Positions 8,657-18,909 of a stretch of 64,000 nt of DNA are shown here, piece by piece. The notes under the pieces were generated by a model. It had not been told where the DNA came from. It searched no databases and was given only the letters and a program-made list of their open reading frames with translations. Origin of the DNA: an uncultured Paracoccaceae bacterium (GTDB lineage Bacteria; Pseudomonadota; Alphaproteobacteria; Rhodobacterales; Rhodobacteraceae); assembly GCA_938005545.1 (NCBI GenBank), contig CALKXV010000008.1, positions 1-64,000 of the forward strand. The letters are read 5' to 3'. Position 1 is the stretch's first letter, and each line of letters begins with the position of its first letter. A program made the position numbers and the translations under genes.

Positions 8657-9816
8657 GGTTTCAGCGCCGCTTCGAATGCCCCGATCAAGTCGTCCGGCGC
8701 CTCGCATCCGACCGAGACGCGGAAAAAACCTTGGCTGATGCCCAAGGCCAGCCGCGCGTCTTCTGTCAAAGCGCGGTGCGATGAACTGGCCGCATGACTT
8801 ACCGTAGTCGCCACATCGCCAAGGGTTGGTGCGAATGCCACACCGTCAAGCGCACGCACAAAGCGATTGGCAGCATCGCGCCCGCCGTTCAATTCGAAAC
8901 TGACCATATTGCCACCACCCTTGGCCATCAGAACCGACGCACGGTTGTGATCGGGGTGATCCGGGCGACCGGGATAAAGCACGCGTGCGACACTCTCAAA
9001 TCTGGCCAAAGCCTCGGCCAAAGCTGCCGCGGTATTTGAGGCCCGTTCGAACCGCATATCAAACGTATAAAGCCCGCGCTCGGCCATCCAGCAATCAAAG
9101 GGCGACGCATTCACACCCAAGGTTGCCGCCAGTGTTATCATCCGCTCGTTGACTTCGGCATCACGGGCAACCACATATCCCAAAGTCGCATCCGAATGCC
9201 CGGCCAACATCTTGGTGATCGAATGGATGAGGATGTCTGCGCCAAGATCGAAGGGCCGGATCAGAACGGGCGTTGTAAATGTATTATCGACGGCGACCGG
9301 AATGCCACGGGACCTGCCAAGCGCAATGATCCCTTCCAGATCCGCGATACGCAACGTGGGGTTCGCCACGGTTTCAACCAGGATCATTCGTGTTTCGGGG
9401 CGCAGCGCGGCTTCAAAAGCGGTGATGTCGGTCGGATCGGCCAGCGTGGTCGCGATCCCCATGCGCGGCAGTTCTTCGTTCATCAACCGCAGGGACCGAC
9501 CATAAAGCTGATCCGCGCCGACCGCGTGATCCCCGGCCTTCAGCACACTTAACATCGCGACAGTAACCGCGGCCATGCCCGAACTCACCACCTGTCCGCC
9601 CGTCGCGCCTTCCATCCCGTCGATCAAACCGGCCAAAACATCGGCATTCGGATGGCCCTCACGGGCATAGGTATATCCGTTGGTTTCGCCCTCGTATTGC
9701 GCGTCCAATGCGTCTGGATCAACGGCGGTATAGACGACGGATGCCTGCAATGGCGTAACCAAAGGGCGGCTGACGCTATCGGGCCAGACAGCGCGTTTCA
9801 TCGGGGGTTTCGTCAT
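8653..9816 (-). CDS. Cys/Met-metabolism PLP-dependent enzyme
   Basis: 387 residues, trans-sulfuration family (fold type I PLP enzyme). Landmarks are YAREGHPN near residue 50, the [10 protein letters not shown] phosphate-binding segment, [11 protein letters not shown], the Asp motif AVDNTFTTP, and the PLP lysine in [12 protein letters not shown]. Members include cystathionine gamma-synthase/lyase, O-succinylhomoserine sulfhydrylase and methionine gamma-lyase; the sequence alone does not tell me which. It is the last gene of a four-gene chain in which every start overlaps the previous stop by 4 nt (yicC, gmk, carbonic-anhydrase-like, this gene). It is probably cytosolic and acts in sulfur amino acid metabolism. 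Confidence 0.88.
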   Translation of the reverse strand: MTKPPMKRAVWPDSVSRPLVTPLQASVVYTAVDPDALDAQYEGETNGYTYAREGHPNADVLAGLIDGMEGATGGQVVSSGMAAVTVAMLSVLKAGDHAVGADQLYGRSLRLMNEELPRMGIATTLADPTDITAFEAALRPETRMILVETVANPTLRIADLEGIIALGRSRGIPVAVDNTFTTPVLIRPFDLGADILIHSITKMLAGHSDATLGYVVARDAEVNERMITLAATLGVNASPFDCWMAERGLYTFDMRFERASNTAAALAEALARFESVARVLYPGRPDHPDHNRASVLMAKGGGNMVSFELNGGRDAANRFVRALDGVAFAPTLGDVATTVSHAASSSHRALTEDARLALGISQGFFRVSVGCEAPDDLIGAFEAALKP

Positions 9817-10346
9817 GTCTCAAGCTTTCTCAAGCCAACGCGATACTGCGCCTGGCGGTCGCGGTAGTGCTGCGCGGCGCCTCGGTTCATTTGGATATGG
9901 CGATCTTCGACGGGGCATAAAACCTTCGCAGGCATCCCCATCACCAAAGACCCATCCGGGATCTCTTTACCTTCGGTCACCAAGGCCCCTGCCCCGATCA
10001 CACAGTTCTTGCCGATGACGGCACCGTTCAAGACGGTCGCGCCCATACCGATCAAAGCACCGTCGCCAATGGTACACCCATGAAGCATCACTTTGTGGCC
10101 GATGGTCACGCCAGCCCCCAACGTACAGGGAAATCCCATGTCTGTGTGGATCACTGAATTTTCCTGAACGTTGGATCCTTCGCCCACGATGATCAGCTCG
10201 TTGTCACCACGCAGTGTCGCGCCGAACCAGACCGAGGCGCCCGCGCGCAATTCAACGGCACCGATCACGTTGGCATCAGGCGCAACCCAGTAATCACCGT
10301 TGTCCGGGACGTTCGGCACCCGGTCGCCCAAAGCATAAAGCGTCAT
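9813..10346 (-). CDS. Gamma-carbonic-anhydrase-like hexapeptide protein
   Basis: 177 residues with left-handed beta-helix hexapeptide repeats from about residue 20 to 135 ([36 protein letters not shown]). The metal-ligand pattern of gamma-class carbonic anhydrase-like proteins (YrdA/PaaY type) is visible: a His in ENSVIHTD and two His in [11 protein letters not shown]47 in LRGDNE matches the conserved RGD-type segment. Zinc-dependent activity is plausible but not guaranteed, since many family members have no proven anhydrase activity. It overlaps gmk and the PLP gene by 4 nt on each side. Confidence 0.9.
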   Translation of the reverse strand: MTLYALGDRVPNVPDNGDYWVAPDANVIGAVELRAGASVWFGATLRGDNELIIVGEGSNVQENSVIHTDMGFPCTLGAGVTIGHKVMLHGCTIGDGALIGMGATVLNGAVIGKNCVIGAGALVTEGKEIPDGSLVMGMPAKVLCPVEDRHIQMNRGAAQHYRDRQAQYRVGLRKLET

Positions 10347-10981
10347 TCGTTTTCCTCGAACTCGATCTGCAACTGGCGCACATGATCAGACAATCCCGGT
10401 TGTTGGGTCCGCCGCAATCGTTCCGCCGTGACAATCGTCGTCAGCCGGTCCTTGGTCGCGTCAAGATCATCGTTGACCAACACGTAATCATACATGCCCC
10501 AGTGGCTGATCTCATCCCAGGACCGGGTCATGCGTTTTTCGATAACCTCCGCAGTGTCCTGCCCCCGGCCTTCCAAACGCCGCCTGAGTTCCGTGATCGA
10601 GGGTGGCAAAAGGAAGATCGACAACACATGCGGTGCAAGGGGTGAATTTGCGATTTGCTGTGCGCCCTGCCAATCAATGTCGAACAGAACATCGGCCCCT
10701 GAAGTGATCGCACCTTCGACCGGTGCCAAGGGCGAACCATAGAAATTCCCAAAGACATGGGCATGTTCCAGCATCTCGCCGTCATGGACCAAATGCTTGA
10801 AGTCCGGTTCGCTGATAAACCGGTAATCGACACCATCGACTTCACCGTCGCGCGCGCTTCGTGTGGTGGCCGACACCGAAAACTGGATGTCAGGATCCCA
10901 GTCGCGCAACCGCCGCGCCAACGTCGATTTGCCCGCACCCGAGGGCGATGAAAGAATGATAAGAAGTCCGCGACGTTTCAT
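10343..10981 (-). CDS. gmk: Guanylate kinase
   Basis: 212 residues. The P-loop is [15 protein letters not shown], the GMP-binding segment is [19 protein letters not shown], and [10 protein letters not shown] and [10 protein letters not shown] are further guanylate kinase signatures. It phosphorylates GMP to GDP in the cytosol. It starts inside the yicC stop (ATGA overlap); the yicC-gmk pairing is common in alphaproteobacteria. Confidence 0.97.
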   Translation of the reverse strand: MKRRGLLIILSSPSGAGKSTLARRLRDWDPDIQFSVSATTRSARDGEVDGVDYRFISEPDFKHLVHDGEMLEHAHVFGNFYGSPLAPVEGAITSGADVLFDIDWQGAQQIANSPLAPHVLSIFLLPPSITELRRRLEGRGQDTAEVIEKRMTRSWDEISHWGMYDYVLVNDDLDATKDRLTTIVTAERLRRTQQPGLSDHVRQLQIEFEENE

Positions 10982-11868
10982 TCGATGTTCTGTACCTGCT
11001 CGCGCATCTGATCAATGACAGCCTTCAGGTCAAGCCCGATGGCGGTCAGTTCGGTCGACTGGGATTTGGAACACAAGGTATTGGCCTCGCGGTTAAATTC
11101 CTGCATCAGGAAATCGAACTTGCGCCCCACAGCACCCGTTTCGGACATCAAAGCGCGCGCAGCGGAAATATGGGCGCTCAATCGGTCCAGTTCCTCGGTC
11201 ACGTCGTTTTTTACGGCAATCAACGCCAATTCCTGCACCAATCGCGCTTCATCCTGAACCTCGGTCACATCCATGACCCGCGCCAAAGCGCGTTCCAACC
11301 CTGCCCGCGCTGCCGCCTCGCGGTCACCAACTACCTTGGCGGCCGCGATCGAAAATTCTTCGACGCGTTCGATCTGTTCGCTCAAGACACGCCCAAGATC
11401 TGCCCCTTCGCGGGCGCGGTCGATCTCGAATGCTTCCAACGCGTCGGATAAGGTGTCTAGAACGGCGGCACGCAACGGCGGAATGTCTTCGGTACTGTTT
11501 GCATCGCTCACATCGATTACGCCGCGCATGGATGCGATGTCGCTGGCTGTGACCGGTGCCAGATTTACACCCGCAGCCTTCGCCGCCGCTTCGATCTTGG
11601 ACATGGTCGCCAGCGTGGCCTGAAGCACCTGGTCGTTGATCGCCAAACCACCCGATTCTGCGCCGCGCTGGACTTTGACATTCACCGTTATATTGCCGCG
11701 CGCCAGTTTCGACTGAAACATTTTGCGGGTTTCAGCTTCCAATCCTTCGATCCAATCCGGCATCCGAAACCGCAGATCCAGACCGCGCCCATTGACCGAA
11801 CGCACTTCGATCATCCACGTCCAGTCCTTTAAAACACCTGACTTCGAGGCGAAGCCGGTCATAGACAT
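10978..11868 (-). CDS. YicC-family endoribonuclease-like protein
   Basis: 296 residues starting MSMTGFA, the hallmark of the YicC family. It shows [17 protein letters not shown] at residues 20-36 and the C-terminal DUF1732 segment [22 protein letters not shown]. coli YicC has been linked to RNA decay; the role here is inferred. The frame is open far upstream, but the MSMTGF start with AGGT just before it fits the family. It is the first gene of the gmk operon and diverges from the PAS-domain gene across a 148-base intergenic region. Confidence 0.93.
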   Translation of the reverse strand: MSMTGFASKSGVLKDWTWMIEVRSVNGRGLDLRFRMPDWIEGLEAETRKMFQSKLARGNITVNVKVQRGAESGGLAINDQVLQATLATMSKIEAAAKAAGVNLAPVTASDIASMRGVIDVSDANSTEDIPPLRAAVLDTLSDALEAFEIDRAREGADLGRVLSEQIERVEEFSIAAAKVVGDREAAARAGLERALARVMDVTEVQDEARLVQELALIAVKNDVTEELDRLSAHISAARALMSETGAVGRKFDFLMQEFNREANTLCSKSQSTELTAIGLDLKAVIDQMREQVQNIE

Positions 11869-12016
11869 CAGACCTGTATGTAAATCTTTCGCCACTCCAT
11901 TAACCTTCTGTTCAGAAACCGGAAGCCTTTCTGTCCAATTTGTGGCAGAATTTAGACGGTGGTTAAAGAGAGGTTGTCTGGCGTGTGTGTTTGCCGGACG
12001 TGTGGAAGGTAAGAGA

Positions 12017-12742
12017 ATGTCGAAAGAAGAACAGTCGCCCGACGGAAACGTCCTGACCATGGTCCGCCAGCGGGCCGTCACACCAACTCCGGCGTTGGAC
12101 AAGATTGAACGGTACTGGAACGTGACCCGGTCCAATCGACTGGTTCCATCGCGTTGCGAGATTGATCCGCGCGGATTGGAAGGCGTGCTTGGAAACGCCT
12201 TTATCCTTGAGCGGATCACGGGCGGTTTGGCGCGGTTTCGCATCGCCGGATCGCATATTACGGAACTCACCGGGCTCGAACTGCGCCAAATGCCGATTTC
12301 GGCACTGTTCACGCCAACATCGCGCGAAGTTCTGAGTGATGCGCTTGTCGCAACCTTTGAAGACCCGGCAACCGTTCGGATGCGGATCGAATCCAAGGGC
12401 GGTTTTGGCCGTCAGGCGCTAAGCGGTGAAATGATCCTGATGCCTTTGCGCAGTGACATGGGCCAGATTGACCGCGTTCTGGGTGGCATTGTGATGGACG
12501 GCAAAATTGGCCGCACCCCGCGCCGACTTGAGATCACAAGTCAATCAAGACAATCGCTGGTCGGATATGCCGGACCGGCGCATTCGGCCCCGACACTTGC
12601 ACCAATCGCACCGGTGAATGCGACATCGAACGGTGCTTCGCTGCAAATTCCAAAGAATGCGGGCCGAAAGGCGTCGGCAAAGCTTCCAAACACGCGATCG
12701 AGCGACCGCCGTCATCTGCGTCTGGTCATCGACAACGAATAA
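12017..12742 (+). CDS. PAS-domain protein (PAS_5-like)
   Basis: 241 residues. The N-terminal 150 residues resemble the PAS_5 single-domain proteins common in Rhodobacterales: IERYWNVTRSNRLVPSRCEIDPRGLEGVL followed by FILERITGGLARFRIAGSHI. The C-terminal 90 residues are low-complexity and basic, rich in Ala, Pro and Arg, ending RHLRLVIDNE. There is no output domain, so it may act by protein contact. An AAGGT sequence precedes the ATG. The ligand is unknown. It diverges from the yicC operon. Confidence 0.82.
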   Translation: MSKEEQSPDGNVLTMVRQRAVTPTPALDKIERYWNVTRSNRLVPSRCEIDPRGLEGVLGNAFILERITGGLARFRIAGSHITELTGLELRQMPISALFTPTSREVLSDALVATFEDPATVRMRIESKGGFGRQALSGEMILMPLRSDMGQIDRVLGGIVMDGKIGRTPRRLEITSQSRQSLVGYAGPAHSAPTLAPIAPVNATSNGASLQIPKNAGRKASAKLPNTRSSDRRHLRLVIDNE

Positions 12743-12800
12743 GCGATGTTCTGGGGAGAGATCGGATCGGCGATGCCACATCGGCATCGCCGCTTTTCGT

Positions 12801-14171
12801 TCAGCCGACCGCAGCCGCAGCCGTCTTTTCACGCCGGGCTGACAATTCTTCGGCCACAAGGAACGCAAGCTCCAAGGATTGGCTGGCGTTCAGACGGGGA
12901 TCACAGGCTGTGTGATACCGATCCGACAGGTCTTCGTCCGATACAGCACGCACGCCACCGGTGCATTCGGTCACGTCCTGGCCGGTCATCTCAAAATGAA
13001 CACCCCCCGGAACCGTGCCTTCGGCCCCATGGATCTGGAAGAACTCGCGCACTTCGCGCAGCACAGACTCGAAAGGCCGCGTTTTGTAACCCGTGGACGA
13101 TTTGATCGTATTTCCGTGCATGGCATCACACGACCAGACAACATTCGCGCCTTCGTCTTTGACCGCTTTGATCAAACGCGGCAGATGTTCACCGACTGAT
13201 CCCGCGCCAAACCGCGCGATCAACGTCAAGCGCCCGGCTTCATTTTCCGGGTTCAGCTTCGACATCAGCACTTTCAGATCGTCCGCCGTTGTCGTGGGGC
13301 CGCACTTCAGACCAATCGGGTTTTGCACACCGCGCGCGAATTCAACATGCGCGCCGTCGGGCTGACGGGTCCGGTCACCAATCCAGATCATATGACCCGA
13401 ACCTGCAATCCATTTGCCGGTGGTCGAATCAATCCGCGTCAATGCCTCTTCGTATTCCAGCAACAAGGCTTCGTGGCTGGTATAGAAATCAACCCGCGAC
13501 AGATCAGGCGAGGTTTCGGCGTTCAGACCTGCCGCCGCCATAAAGTCCAAAGTGTCCTGAATGCGGTTGGCTATGTCACGGTACTTGCCCGCCTCATCGC
13601 TGTCTGTGAACCCCAAGGTCCAGGAATGCACGTGCTGCACATTGGCGTAGCCACCCGTCGAAAAGGCACGCAGCAGGTTCAGCGTGGCTGCGGCTTGGGT
13701 ATAAGCCTGCAACATCTTCGTTGGATCAGGAATGCGCGCACCTTCTGTGAACGCAAGTTCGTTGATAATGTCACCGCGGTAGGACGGCAGTTCAATGCCC
13801 TCAACCGTTTCTGTCGGTGCAGATCGTGGTTTGGCGAACTGCCCGGCCATGCGACCCACCTTGATCACAGGCACCTTGGCCCCAAACGTCAGTACAATCG
13901 CCATTTGCAACATTACCTTGAAGGTGTCGCGAATGTTATCGGCTGAAAATTCGGCGAAACTCTCCGCACAATCCCCGCCCTGAAGCAGAAACGCCTCGCC
14001 GCGCGAAGCGGCTGCAAGCTGTGCGCGAAGTGATCGGGCTTCACCGGCAAACACCAAAGGTGGATATCGACCAAGCTGTGCCTCGACAGATCCCAATGCG
14101 GCTGCGTCCAAATAATCGGGCATTTGCACCCGAGGTTTAGATCTCCATCCGTCCTTCTGCCAATCGCTCAT
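12801..14171 (-). CDS. aroG: Class II 3-deoxy-7-phosphoheptulonate (DAHP) synthase
   Basis: 456 residues, the plant-like class II family rather than the AroFGH type. Motifs are [58 protein letters not shown] and [23 protein letters not shown]. The enzyme condenses PEP and erythrose 4-phosphate, the first step of the shikimate pathway. The start has GAGGA about 8 nt upstream. It is monocistronic, converging on the PAS gene. Gene symbols vary in this class (aroG_II, aroH), so the symbol is provisional. Confidence 0.95.
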   Translation of the reverse strand: MSDWQKDGWRSKPRVQMPDYLDAAALGSVEAQLGRYPPLVFAGEARSLRAQLAAASRGEAFLLQGGDCAESFAEFSADNIRDTFKVMLQMAIVLTFGAKVPVIKVGRMAGQFAKPRSAPTETVEGIELPSYRGDIINELAFTEGARIPDPTKMLQAYTQAAATLNLLRAFSTGGYANVQHVHSWTLGFTDSDEAGKYRDIANRIQDTLDFMAAAGLNAETSPDLSRVDFYTSHEALLLEYEEALTRIDSTTGKWIAGSGHMIWIGDRTRQPDGAHVEFARGVQNPIGLKCGPTTTADDLKVLMSKLNPENEAGRLTLIARFGAGSVGEHLPRLIKAVKDEGANVVWSCDAMHGNTIKSSTGYKTRPFESVLREVREFFQIHGAEGTVPGGVHFEMTGQDVTECTGGVRAVSDEDLSDRYHTACDPRLNASQSLELAFLVAEELSARREKTAAAAVG

Positions 14172-14422
14172 CGTTTTGTCCTCACAGGCTGATGTTGCAG
14201 GCCGTGGTTATAGTTCGCCCAGTTCCAGTTGCAAACAGGTTCACGCGATGACGCATATGAAAGATGAACACCGACACCGGCACCGCACAGGCAAAGAAAC
14301 GCATTCTGTGGGCCAAACGTCCGATTGTGACGATATCGTCTTGTCGGATGGTTAAAATTGGTGTTTCGCTAATCCAACTGGTTCCGAAGGCATTCGGTCC
14401 CGCTTAGGCCACGGTGCAGATC

Positions 14423-15430
14423 ATGATGACGGACCAAACAGTTCCAACAGTCGACGTCGAGGCCCCGGACGCCCCAAGGCGCTTTGCCTTTGTTTTGTTG
14501 GATCAGTTCACGCTGCTTTGTTATTCCTGCGCCGTTGAAAGCCTGCGCATCGCCAACCGTATGGCGGGCAAAACGCTTTATGATTGGCGCGTCATTGGCG
14601 AAGGTGGCGAACGGGCGGTTTGTTCCGCGGGCACGGCTTTTAATCTGGATGGCGGGTTAGACGAAACCAAGCGCGGCGAAACCGTCGTGATCTGCGGTGG
14701 AATTGACGTGGCAACAGCCACCACCAAACCGGTTCTTAACTGGATCCGGCGCGAAGCCCGACGCGGCACGGTCTTTGGCGGCCTTTGCACCGCCGGGTAC
14801 ACCCTTGCGCGTGCAGGCCTTCTTGACGGCAAACGCGCGACGATCCACTGGGAAAACCAGGACAGTTTTCTTGAGGAGTTCGAAGAGGTTGAACTGACCA
14901 AATCCGTCTTCGTGATCGACGGCAAAACCTTCACCACCGCCGGTGGCACGGCGTCGATTGATCTGATGCTGAAATTCATTGCTGACGATCACGGCGAAGA
15001 ATTGGCAGGTGCTGTTGCCGATCAGCTGATCTATACCACCATCCGAACCGATCAGGACACACAACGGTTGTCCGTACCGACACGGATCGGGGTTCGGCAT
15101 CCAAAGCTTTCAAGCGTTATCCAGATGATGGAAAACAACATCGAAGAACCCCAAAGTCCCTCGATCCTTGCCAAAGACGTGGGCATGTCGACGCGCCAGC
15201 TTGAACGATTGTTCCGGCGCTATCTGAACCGCAGCCCAAAACGCTATTACATGGAATTGCGCTTGCAAAAGGCGCGCAACCTTTTGATGCAAACCGACAT
15301 GAGCGTGATTAACGTAGCCCTTGCCTGTGGCTTCGCGTCGCCCTCGCATTTCTCGAAATGTTACCGCGCGCAATACAACACGACGCCCTACCGTGAACGC
15401 GGCGCACAAGCGACACGGCTGGCCATCTAA
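14423..15430 (+). CDS. GlxA-family transcriptional regulator (DJ-1/PfpI + AraC HTH)
   Basis: About 335 residues. The N-terminal half is a class I glutamine-amidotransferase-like (DJ-1/PfpI) domain with the Cys elbow FGGLCTAGYTLA. The C-terminal half is a double AraC helix-turn-helix (SILAKDVGMSTRQLERLFRR and INVALACGFASPSHFSKCYR). Proteins of this architecture include GbdR and CdhR, which control glycine betaine and carnitine catabolism; that role is only a possibility here. Starts at 14423 and 14426 are both possible, neither with a strong ribosome site. An MFS transporter follows 104 bases downstream on the same strand and is a candidate target. Confidence 0.88.
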   Translation: MMTDQTVPTVDVEAPDAPRRFAFVLLDQFTLLCYSCAVESLRIANRMAGKTLYDWRVIGEGGERAVCSAGTAFNLDGGLDETKRGETVVICGGIDVATATTKPVLNWIRREARRGTVFGGLCTAGYTLARAGLLDGKRATIHWENQDSFLEEFEEVELTKSVFVIDGKTFTTAGGTASIDLMLKFIADDHGEELAGAVADQLIYTTIRTDQDTQRLSVPTRIGVRHPKLSSVIQMMENNIEEPQSPSILAKDVGMSTRQLERLFRRYLNRSPKRYYMELRLQKARNLLMQTDMSVINVALACGFASPSHFSKCYRAQYNTTPYRERGAQATRLAI

Positions 15431-15534
15431 AATTCCAACGGACATCTGAAATAGCAGCCCCGTCTCTCTTTCCTTGCGCCTGTTCAACCCTTCGAAAAGA
15501 CACCGCTTTAACCGCACCAGACTGATCGACGCCC

Positions 15535-16749
15535 ATGGAGACTGCTCAACACGATAGCGCCTATTCCTGGCTGCGGCTTGCGATCAGCCTTGTGTTGTCG
15601 ATCATGGGCAGCATCGGTATGTGGGCGACTATTGTGGTTCTGCCGGATATGCAGGGCGATTTTCAGATCTCGCGAAGTGCGGCAACGCTTCCCTATACAG
15701 TCACAATGGTCAGCTTTGCCGCCGGTAACCTGTTGTTGGGCCGCGCGGTTGACCGCTGGGGGATCACACCTGTTCTGATTGCATCCGCCATTGCACTTGG
15801 TATCGGCTTTGGCGGCGCTTGGATCAGCACATCCATCTCCGCAATCGCCGCGTTCCATGTTTTTCTGGGTTTTGGATCTGCCGCCTGTTTCGGCCCCCTT
15901 ATCGCAGATGTCTCGCTTTGGTTCCTGCGCCGTCGCGGCATTGCCGTCGCGGTGACGGCCAGCGGTAACTATCTTGCAGGCGCAATCTGGCCGCCGATCA
16001 TGGCCCTTGTGATGGAAGACTACGGCTGGCGCGGTGCCTATCTGATGCTCGGCAGCGTCATTGTCCTGACCTTGCTGCCCGGTGCATTCCTTCTCAGGCG
16101 CAAGATCAACGCGGTCTCAACTGCGCGCGCTACTTCAGAAGCGGCGGCAAACGCCTCGGCTACGGGCCTATCACCGCGACACCTGCAAGCGCTTCTGGCC
16201 ATAGCCGGGATCGGGTGTTGCGTGGCCATGTCGATGCCGCAAGTCCATATCATCGCGCTTTGCATCGACCGTGGATTTGGCATGCAGGCCGGTGCCGAAA
16301 TGCTAAGCCTTATGCTGGCGGGTGGCGTCGTGTCGCGCCTTGCTTTCGGCGCTTTTGCAGACCGGTTCGGCGGGCTGATGACGCTGTTCATTGGCGGCAC
16401 GTTGCAAATGCTGGCGCTCTGTCTGTTTCTCATGGAAGGCGGGCTGACATCGCTTTACGTGGTGTCACTGATCTTTGGCCTCAGCCAAGGTGGTATCGTG
16501 CCAAGCTATGCGATCATCGTGCGGGAATATATGCCCCCTGTTGAGGCCGGAAAACGCGTCGGCATCGTGATCGGCTCGACAATCATTGGCATGGCCTTGG
16601 GCGGATGGATGTCCAGCTGGCTTTACGACCTCACAGGCAGCTACGCGATGGCTGTCTGGAACGGCATTGGCTGGAACGTTCTGAACATCACAATCGCGTT
16701 GTTCTTACTGACCCGAATTGGCCCGCAAAGACGTGTCGCTCCCGCTTGA
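15535..16749 (+). CDS. MFS transporter
   Basis: 404 residues with about 12 hydrophobic helices. The loop between helices 2 and 3 has GRAVDRWG, a form of the MFS motif A, and its second-half counterpart is FGAFADRFGG. It resembles the monocarboxylate/oxalate-formate antiporter-like group, in line with YGWRGAYLMLG in the middle, but the substrate cannot be read from sequence. It lies downstream of the GlxA-type regulator and converges on the zinc peptidase gene 20 bases away. Confidence 0.88.
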   Translation: METAQHDSAYSWLRLAISLVLSIMGSIGMWATIVVLPDMQGDFQISRSAATLPYTVTMVSFAAGNLLLGRAVDRWGITPVLIASAIALGIGFGGAWISTSISAIAAFHVFLGFGSAACFGPLIADVSLWFLRRRGIAVAVTASGNYLAGAIWPPIMALVMEDYGWRGAYLMLGSVIVLTLLPGAFLLRRKINAVSTARATSEAAANASATGLSPRHLQALLAIAGIGCCVAMSMPQVHIIALCIDRGFGMQAGAEMLSLMLAGGVVSRLAFGAFADRFGGLMTLFIGGTLQMLALCLFLMEGGLTSLYVVSLIFGLSQGGIVPSYAIIVREYMPPVEAGKRVGIVIGSTIIGMALGGWMSSWLYDLTGSYAMAVWNGIGWNVLNITIALFLLTRIGPQRRVAPA

Positions 16750-16769
16750 ACAGTGAAAGCAGCACCCCG

Positions 16770-17627
16770 TCACAAAGTCCGCGCGCGGAACGTTTCGCAA
16801 GCGTTCAAATCCCCGCTTTCGAACCCTTCCGCAAACCATCTTTGCCGCTGCTCTGACGTGCCATGGGTAAAGGTATGCGGTTGCGGCACACGGCCTGCGT
16901 TGCGCTGCAAGGTGTCATCGCCGATTTGCTTGGCCGCGTTCATGGCTTCGGCGATGTCACCACGTTCCAGTGACCCAAATCGCTGATCCGCCAACCGCGC
17001 CCAAATACCGGAAAAACAATCCGCCTGAAGCTCGATCCGCACCGATATCCCATTGGCCTCGGCCTGACTGACCTGACGCCGCCTTTGGTTGGCTTGCCCC
17101 AAGATCCCAAGCTCGTTCTGCACATGATGCGCAACCTCATGGGCCACAACATAGGCGGCGGCAAAATCTCCGCCCGCGCCCAACCGGTCTTGCATCGTCG
17201 TAAAAAAGCCCGTGTCCAGATAAACCTTCCGGTCTGCCGGGCAGAAAAACGGCCCCGTGGCACCGCTTGCGTTCCCGCAAGGCGATTGCGTCACGCCCTT
17301 GAACAACACCAATGTAGCGGGCCGATACGCCTCGCCCACTTGGGTGCGGAAGATATCAGCCCAGATTTCTTCGGTATCCGCCAATGTGACCGATACAAAC
17401 TCGCCTGCCTGACGATCCGCAGCCGTGATCTCACCGCCCTGCTGAACCTGTCCACCTGCCCCGCCGTTTTGCAGTAATCCCGACACATCGACATCAAAGA
17501 TCAGGCCAAACCCAACAATCAGTAACACCCCGACCAAACCAACACCGCCGCCACCACGCGCGGACATCCGACGCTGGCCCCGACGATCTTCGATATTTCC
17601 GCTGCCGCGTCGGCCCCGCCACTTCAT
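16770..17627 (-). CDS. Neutral zinc metallopeptidase (YpfJ family)
   Basis: 285 residues. A basic N-terminus with a Gly-rich stretch and one membrane helix (about residues 28-48, VGLVGVLLIVGFGLIFDV) is followed by an extracytoplasmic domain. The zinc motif HEVAHH is at residues 163-168, inside AAYVVAHEVAHHVQ. The phrase FFCPADRKVYLDTGFF and an ELQADCFSGIWA motif downstream are typical of the family. The start at 17627 has AAGGGA about 9 nt upstream. The physiological substrate is unknown in this family. Confidence 0.93.
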   Translation of the reverse strand: MKWRGRRGSGNIEDRRGQRRMSARGGGGVGLVGVLLIVGFGLIFDVDVSGLLQNGGAGGQVQQGGEITAADRQAGEFVSVTLADTEEIWADIFRTQVGEAYRPATLVLFKGVTQSPCGNASGATGPFFCPADRKVYLDTGFFTTMQDRLGAGGDFAAAYVVAHEVAHHVQNELGILGQANQRRRQVSQAEANGISVRIELQADCFSGIWARLADQRFGSLERGDIAEAMNAAKQIGDDTLQRNAGRVPQPHTFTHGTSEQRQRWFAEGFESGDLNACETFRARTL

Positions 17628-17712
17628 CGTCAGTGTCCCTTTCGTTACGGATCGTACGATAGACCAGAGCCGCCCTTGACGGCAATGGCCGGATCTGGCC
17701 TTACCCAACCCA

Positions 17713-18291
17713 ATGATAAAACGCCTTTATGACTGGACACTGGCATTGGCCGAACACCCCCGCGCTCTTTGGGCGCTGGCGCTTGTGGCCTTTGTTGAAA
17801 GCTCATTTTTCCCGATCCCGCCCCACATCATGATCATTCCCATGGTCATCGCCACACCACACCGCGCCTGGACAATTGCGCTGGTGGCCACGGTGGCATC
17901 CGTTCTGGGCGGCATCGCAGGCTATATGATCGGGGCTTTCGCCTTTGACGCCATTGGTCAGCCCATCTTGGAATCTTTGGGCAAAGCCGACCGGATGGCT
18001 GAGTTCAACGAACGGTTCAACGATTTCGGCTTCTGGCCGGTCTTTATCGCCGGCCTCACACCCTTTCCTTACAAGGTCATCACGATCATGTCCGGCTGGA
18101 CGGGCCTGCCGTTCGTGACGTTCCTTGTAACCTCGATCGTGGCCCGCGCGATGATCTTTTTCATTATGGCCGGGCTTTTGTGGAAGTTTGGCCCCCCGAT
18201 CAAAGTCTTTATCGAAAAGTATCTTGGGCTTCTTTTCACAGCCTTCGTCATCCTGCTGATCGGCGGCTTCTATTTGGTGCGCCACATATGA
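17713..18291 (+). CDS. YqaA-family (DedA-like) membrane protein
   Basis: 192 residues, with 4-5 membrane helices and the SNARE-associated/DedA-like core: FVESSFFPIPPHIMIIPMV, GGIAGYMIGAFAF, and GLTPFPYKVITIMSG. DedA relatives include lipid scramblases and flippases; the role of this subfamily is unclear. The stop overlaps the dsbB start by 4 nt, so the two are coupled. The pairing suggests both act on the envelope, but no functional link is shown by sequence. Confidence 0.9.
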   Translation: MIKRLYDWTLALAEHPRALWALALVAFVESSFFPIPPHIMIIPMVIATPHRAWTIALVATVASVLGGIAGYMIGAFAFDAIGQPILESLGKADRMAEFNERFNDFGFWPVFIAGLTPFPYKVITIMSGWTGLPFVTFLVTSIVARAMIFFIMAGLLWKFGPPIKVFIEKYLGLLFTAFVILLIGGFYLVRHI

Positions 18292-18755
18292 CGCGCCGGA
18301 GTATGATGCTTTTGGCGGCGTTTGGATCGCTCGCCCTGCTGATCGCGGCCTTCGCTTTTCAGGCCCTGGGTTACGCGCCCTGCAAGCTGTGCCTGTGGCA
18401 ACGCTGGCCGCACGGGGCTGCCATCGCCCTTGGCGGTGCTGTCTTGATCCTTGGGCCAATGCTTTTGCTGGGCGTTTTGGGCGCACTCTCGATGCTGATC
18501 ACAGCCGGGATTGGCGCCTATCACAGCGGTGTCGAGCGTGGCTATTGGGAAGGCCCATCGTCCTGCACGGGCAGTGGTGATGCGCTTCAGGGGTTGTCCG
18601 GCGCAGATCTTTTGTCGACTGACGCCCCAAACACCATCGTTATGTGCGACGAAGTCGCCTGGGCATTCGCAGGTCTGTCGATGGCAAGCTGGAACATGGT
18701 CTTTTCGCTGGTCTTGATGAGCCTTTGGATCGCAGCACTTCGGAAATCGCAATAA
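18288..18755 (+). CDS. dsbB: Disulfide bond formation protein B
   Basis: 155 residues, four membrane helices. The first redox pair is C32-K-L-C35 in GYAPCKLCLWQRWPH, the usual quinone-proximal CxxC motif. The second periplasmic pair is C93 (SSCTGSG) and C120 (VMCDEVAW). DsbB reoxidises DsbA and passes electrons to quinone. The start overlaps the yqaA-like stop (ATGA). The frame is open upstream but lies within the yqaA coding region. No dsbA is present in the window. Confidence 0.93.
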   Translation: MTRRSMMLLAAFGSLALLIAAFAFQALGYAPCKLCLWQRWPHGAAIALGGAVLILGPMLLLGVLGALSMLITAGIGAYHSGVERGYWEGPSSCTGSGDALQGLSGADLLSTDAPNTIVMCDEVAWAFAGLSMASWNMVFSLVLMSLWIAALRKSQ

Positions 18756-18772
18756 AGCCACGGTTTGGCTTT
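18754..18772 (+). terminator. Weak hairpin after dsbB
   Basis: AAAGCCA pairs with TGGCTTT across a CGGTT loop, beginning inside the dsbB stop codon. There is no U-run, so termination efficiency is doubtful. Confidence 0.3.
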
Positions 18773-18909
18773 GACCTTGCCTAAAATTTTATACACGTTT
18801 AACGCGAGCAGTCCTCAATCGAAGTCTGCTTTTTATCTTTAGCAAGCGGTGTGATCCGCTAATTCGTGCGCTTTCGGTGAGTGAAGTGCAAATTTTACGA
18901 GGGAACAGA

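Noticed and set aside
14248..14355. 35-residue His/Arg-rich short ORF (DEHRHRHR) between the DAHP synthase gene and the GlxA-type regulator
   Set aside because: No ribosome site; composition is explained by the local CACCGn repeats; the stop is 68 bases before the regulator start, so it is not an evident leader.
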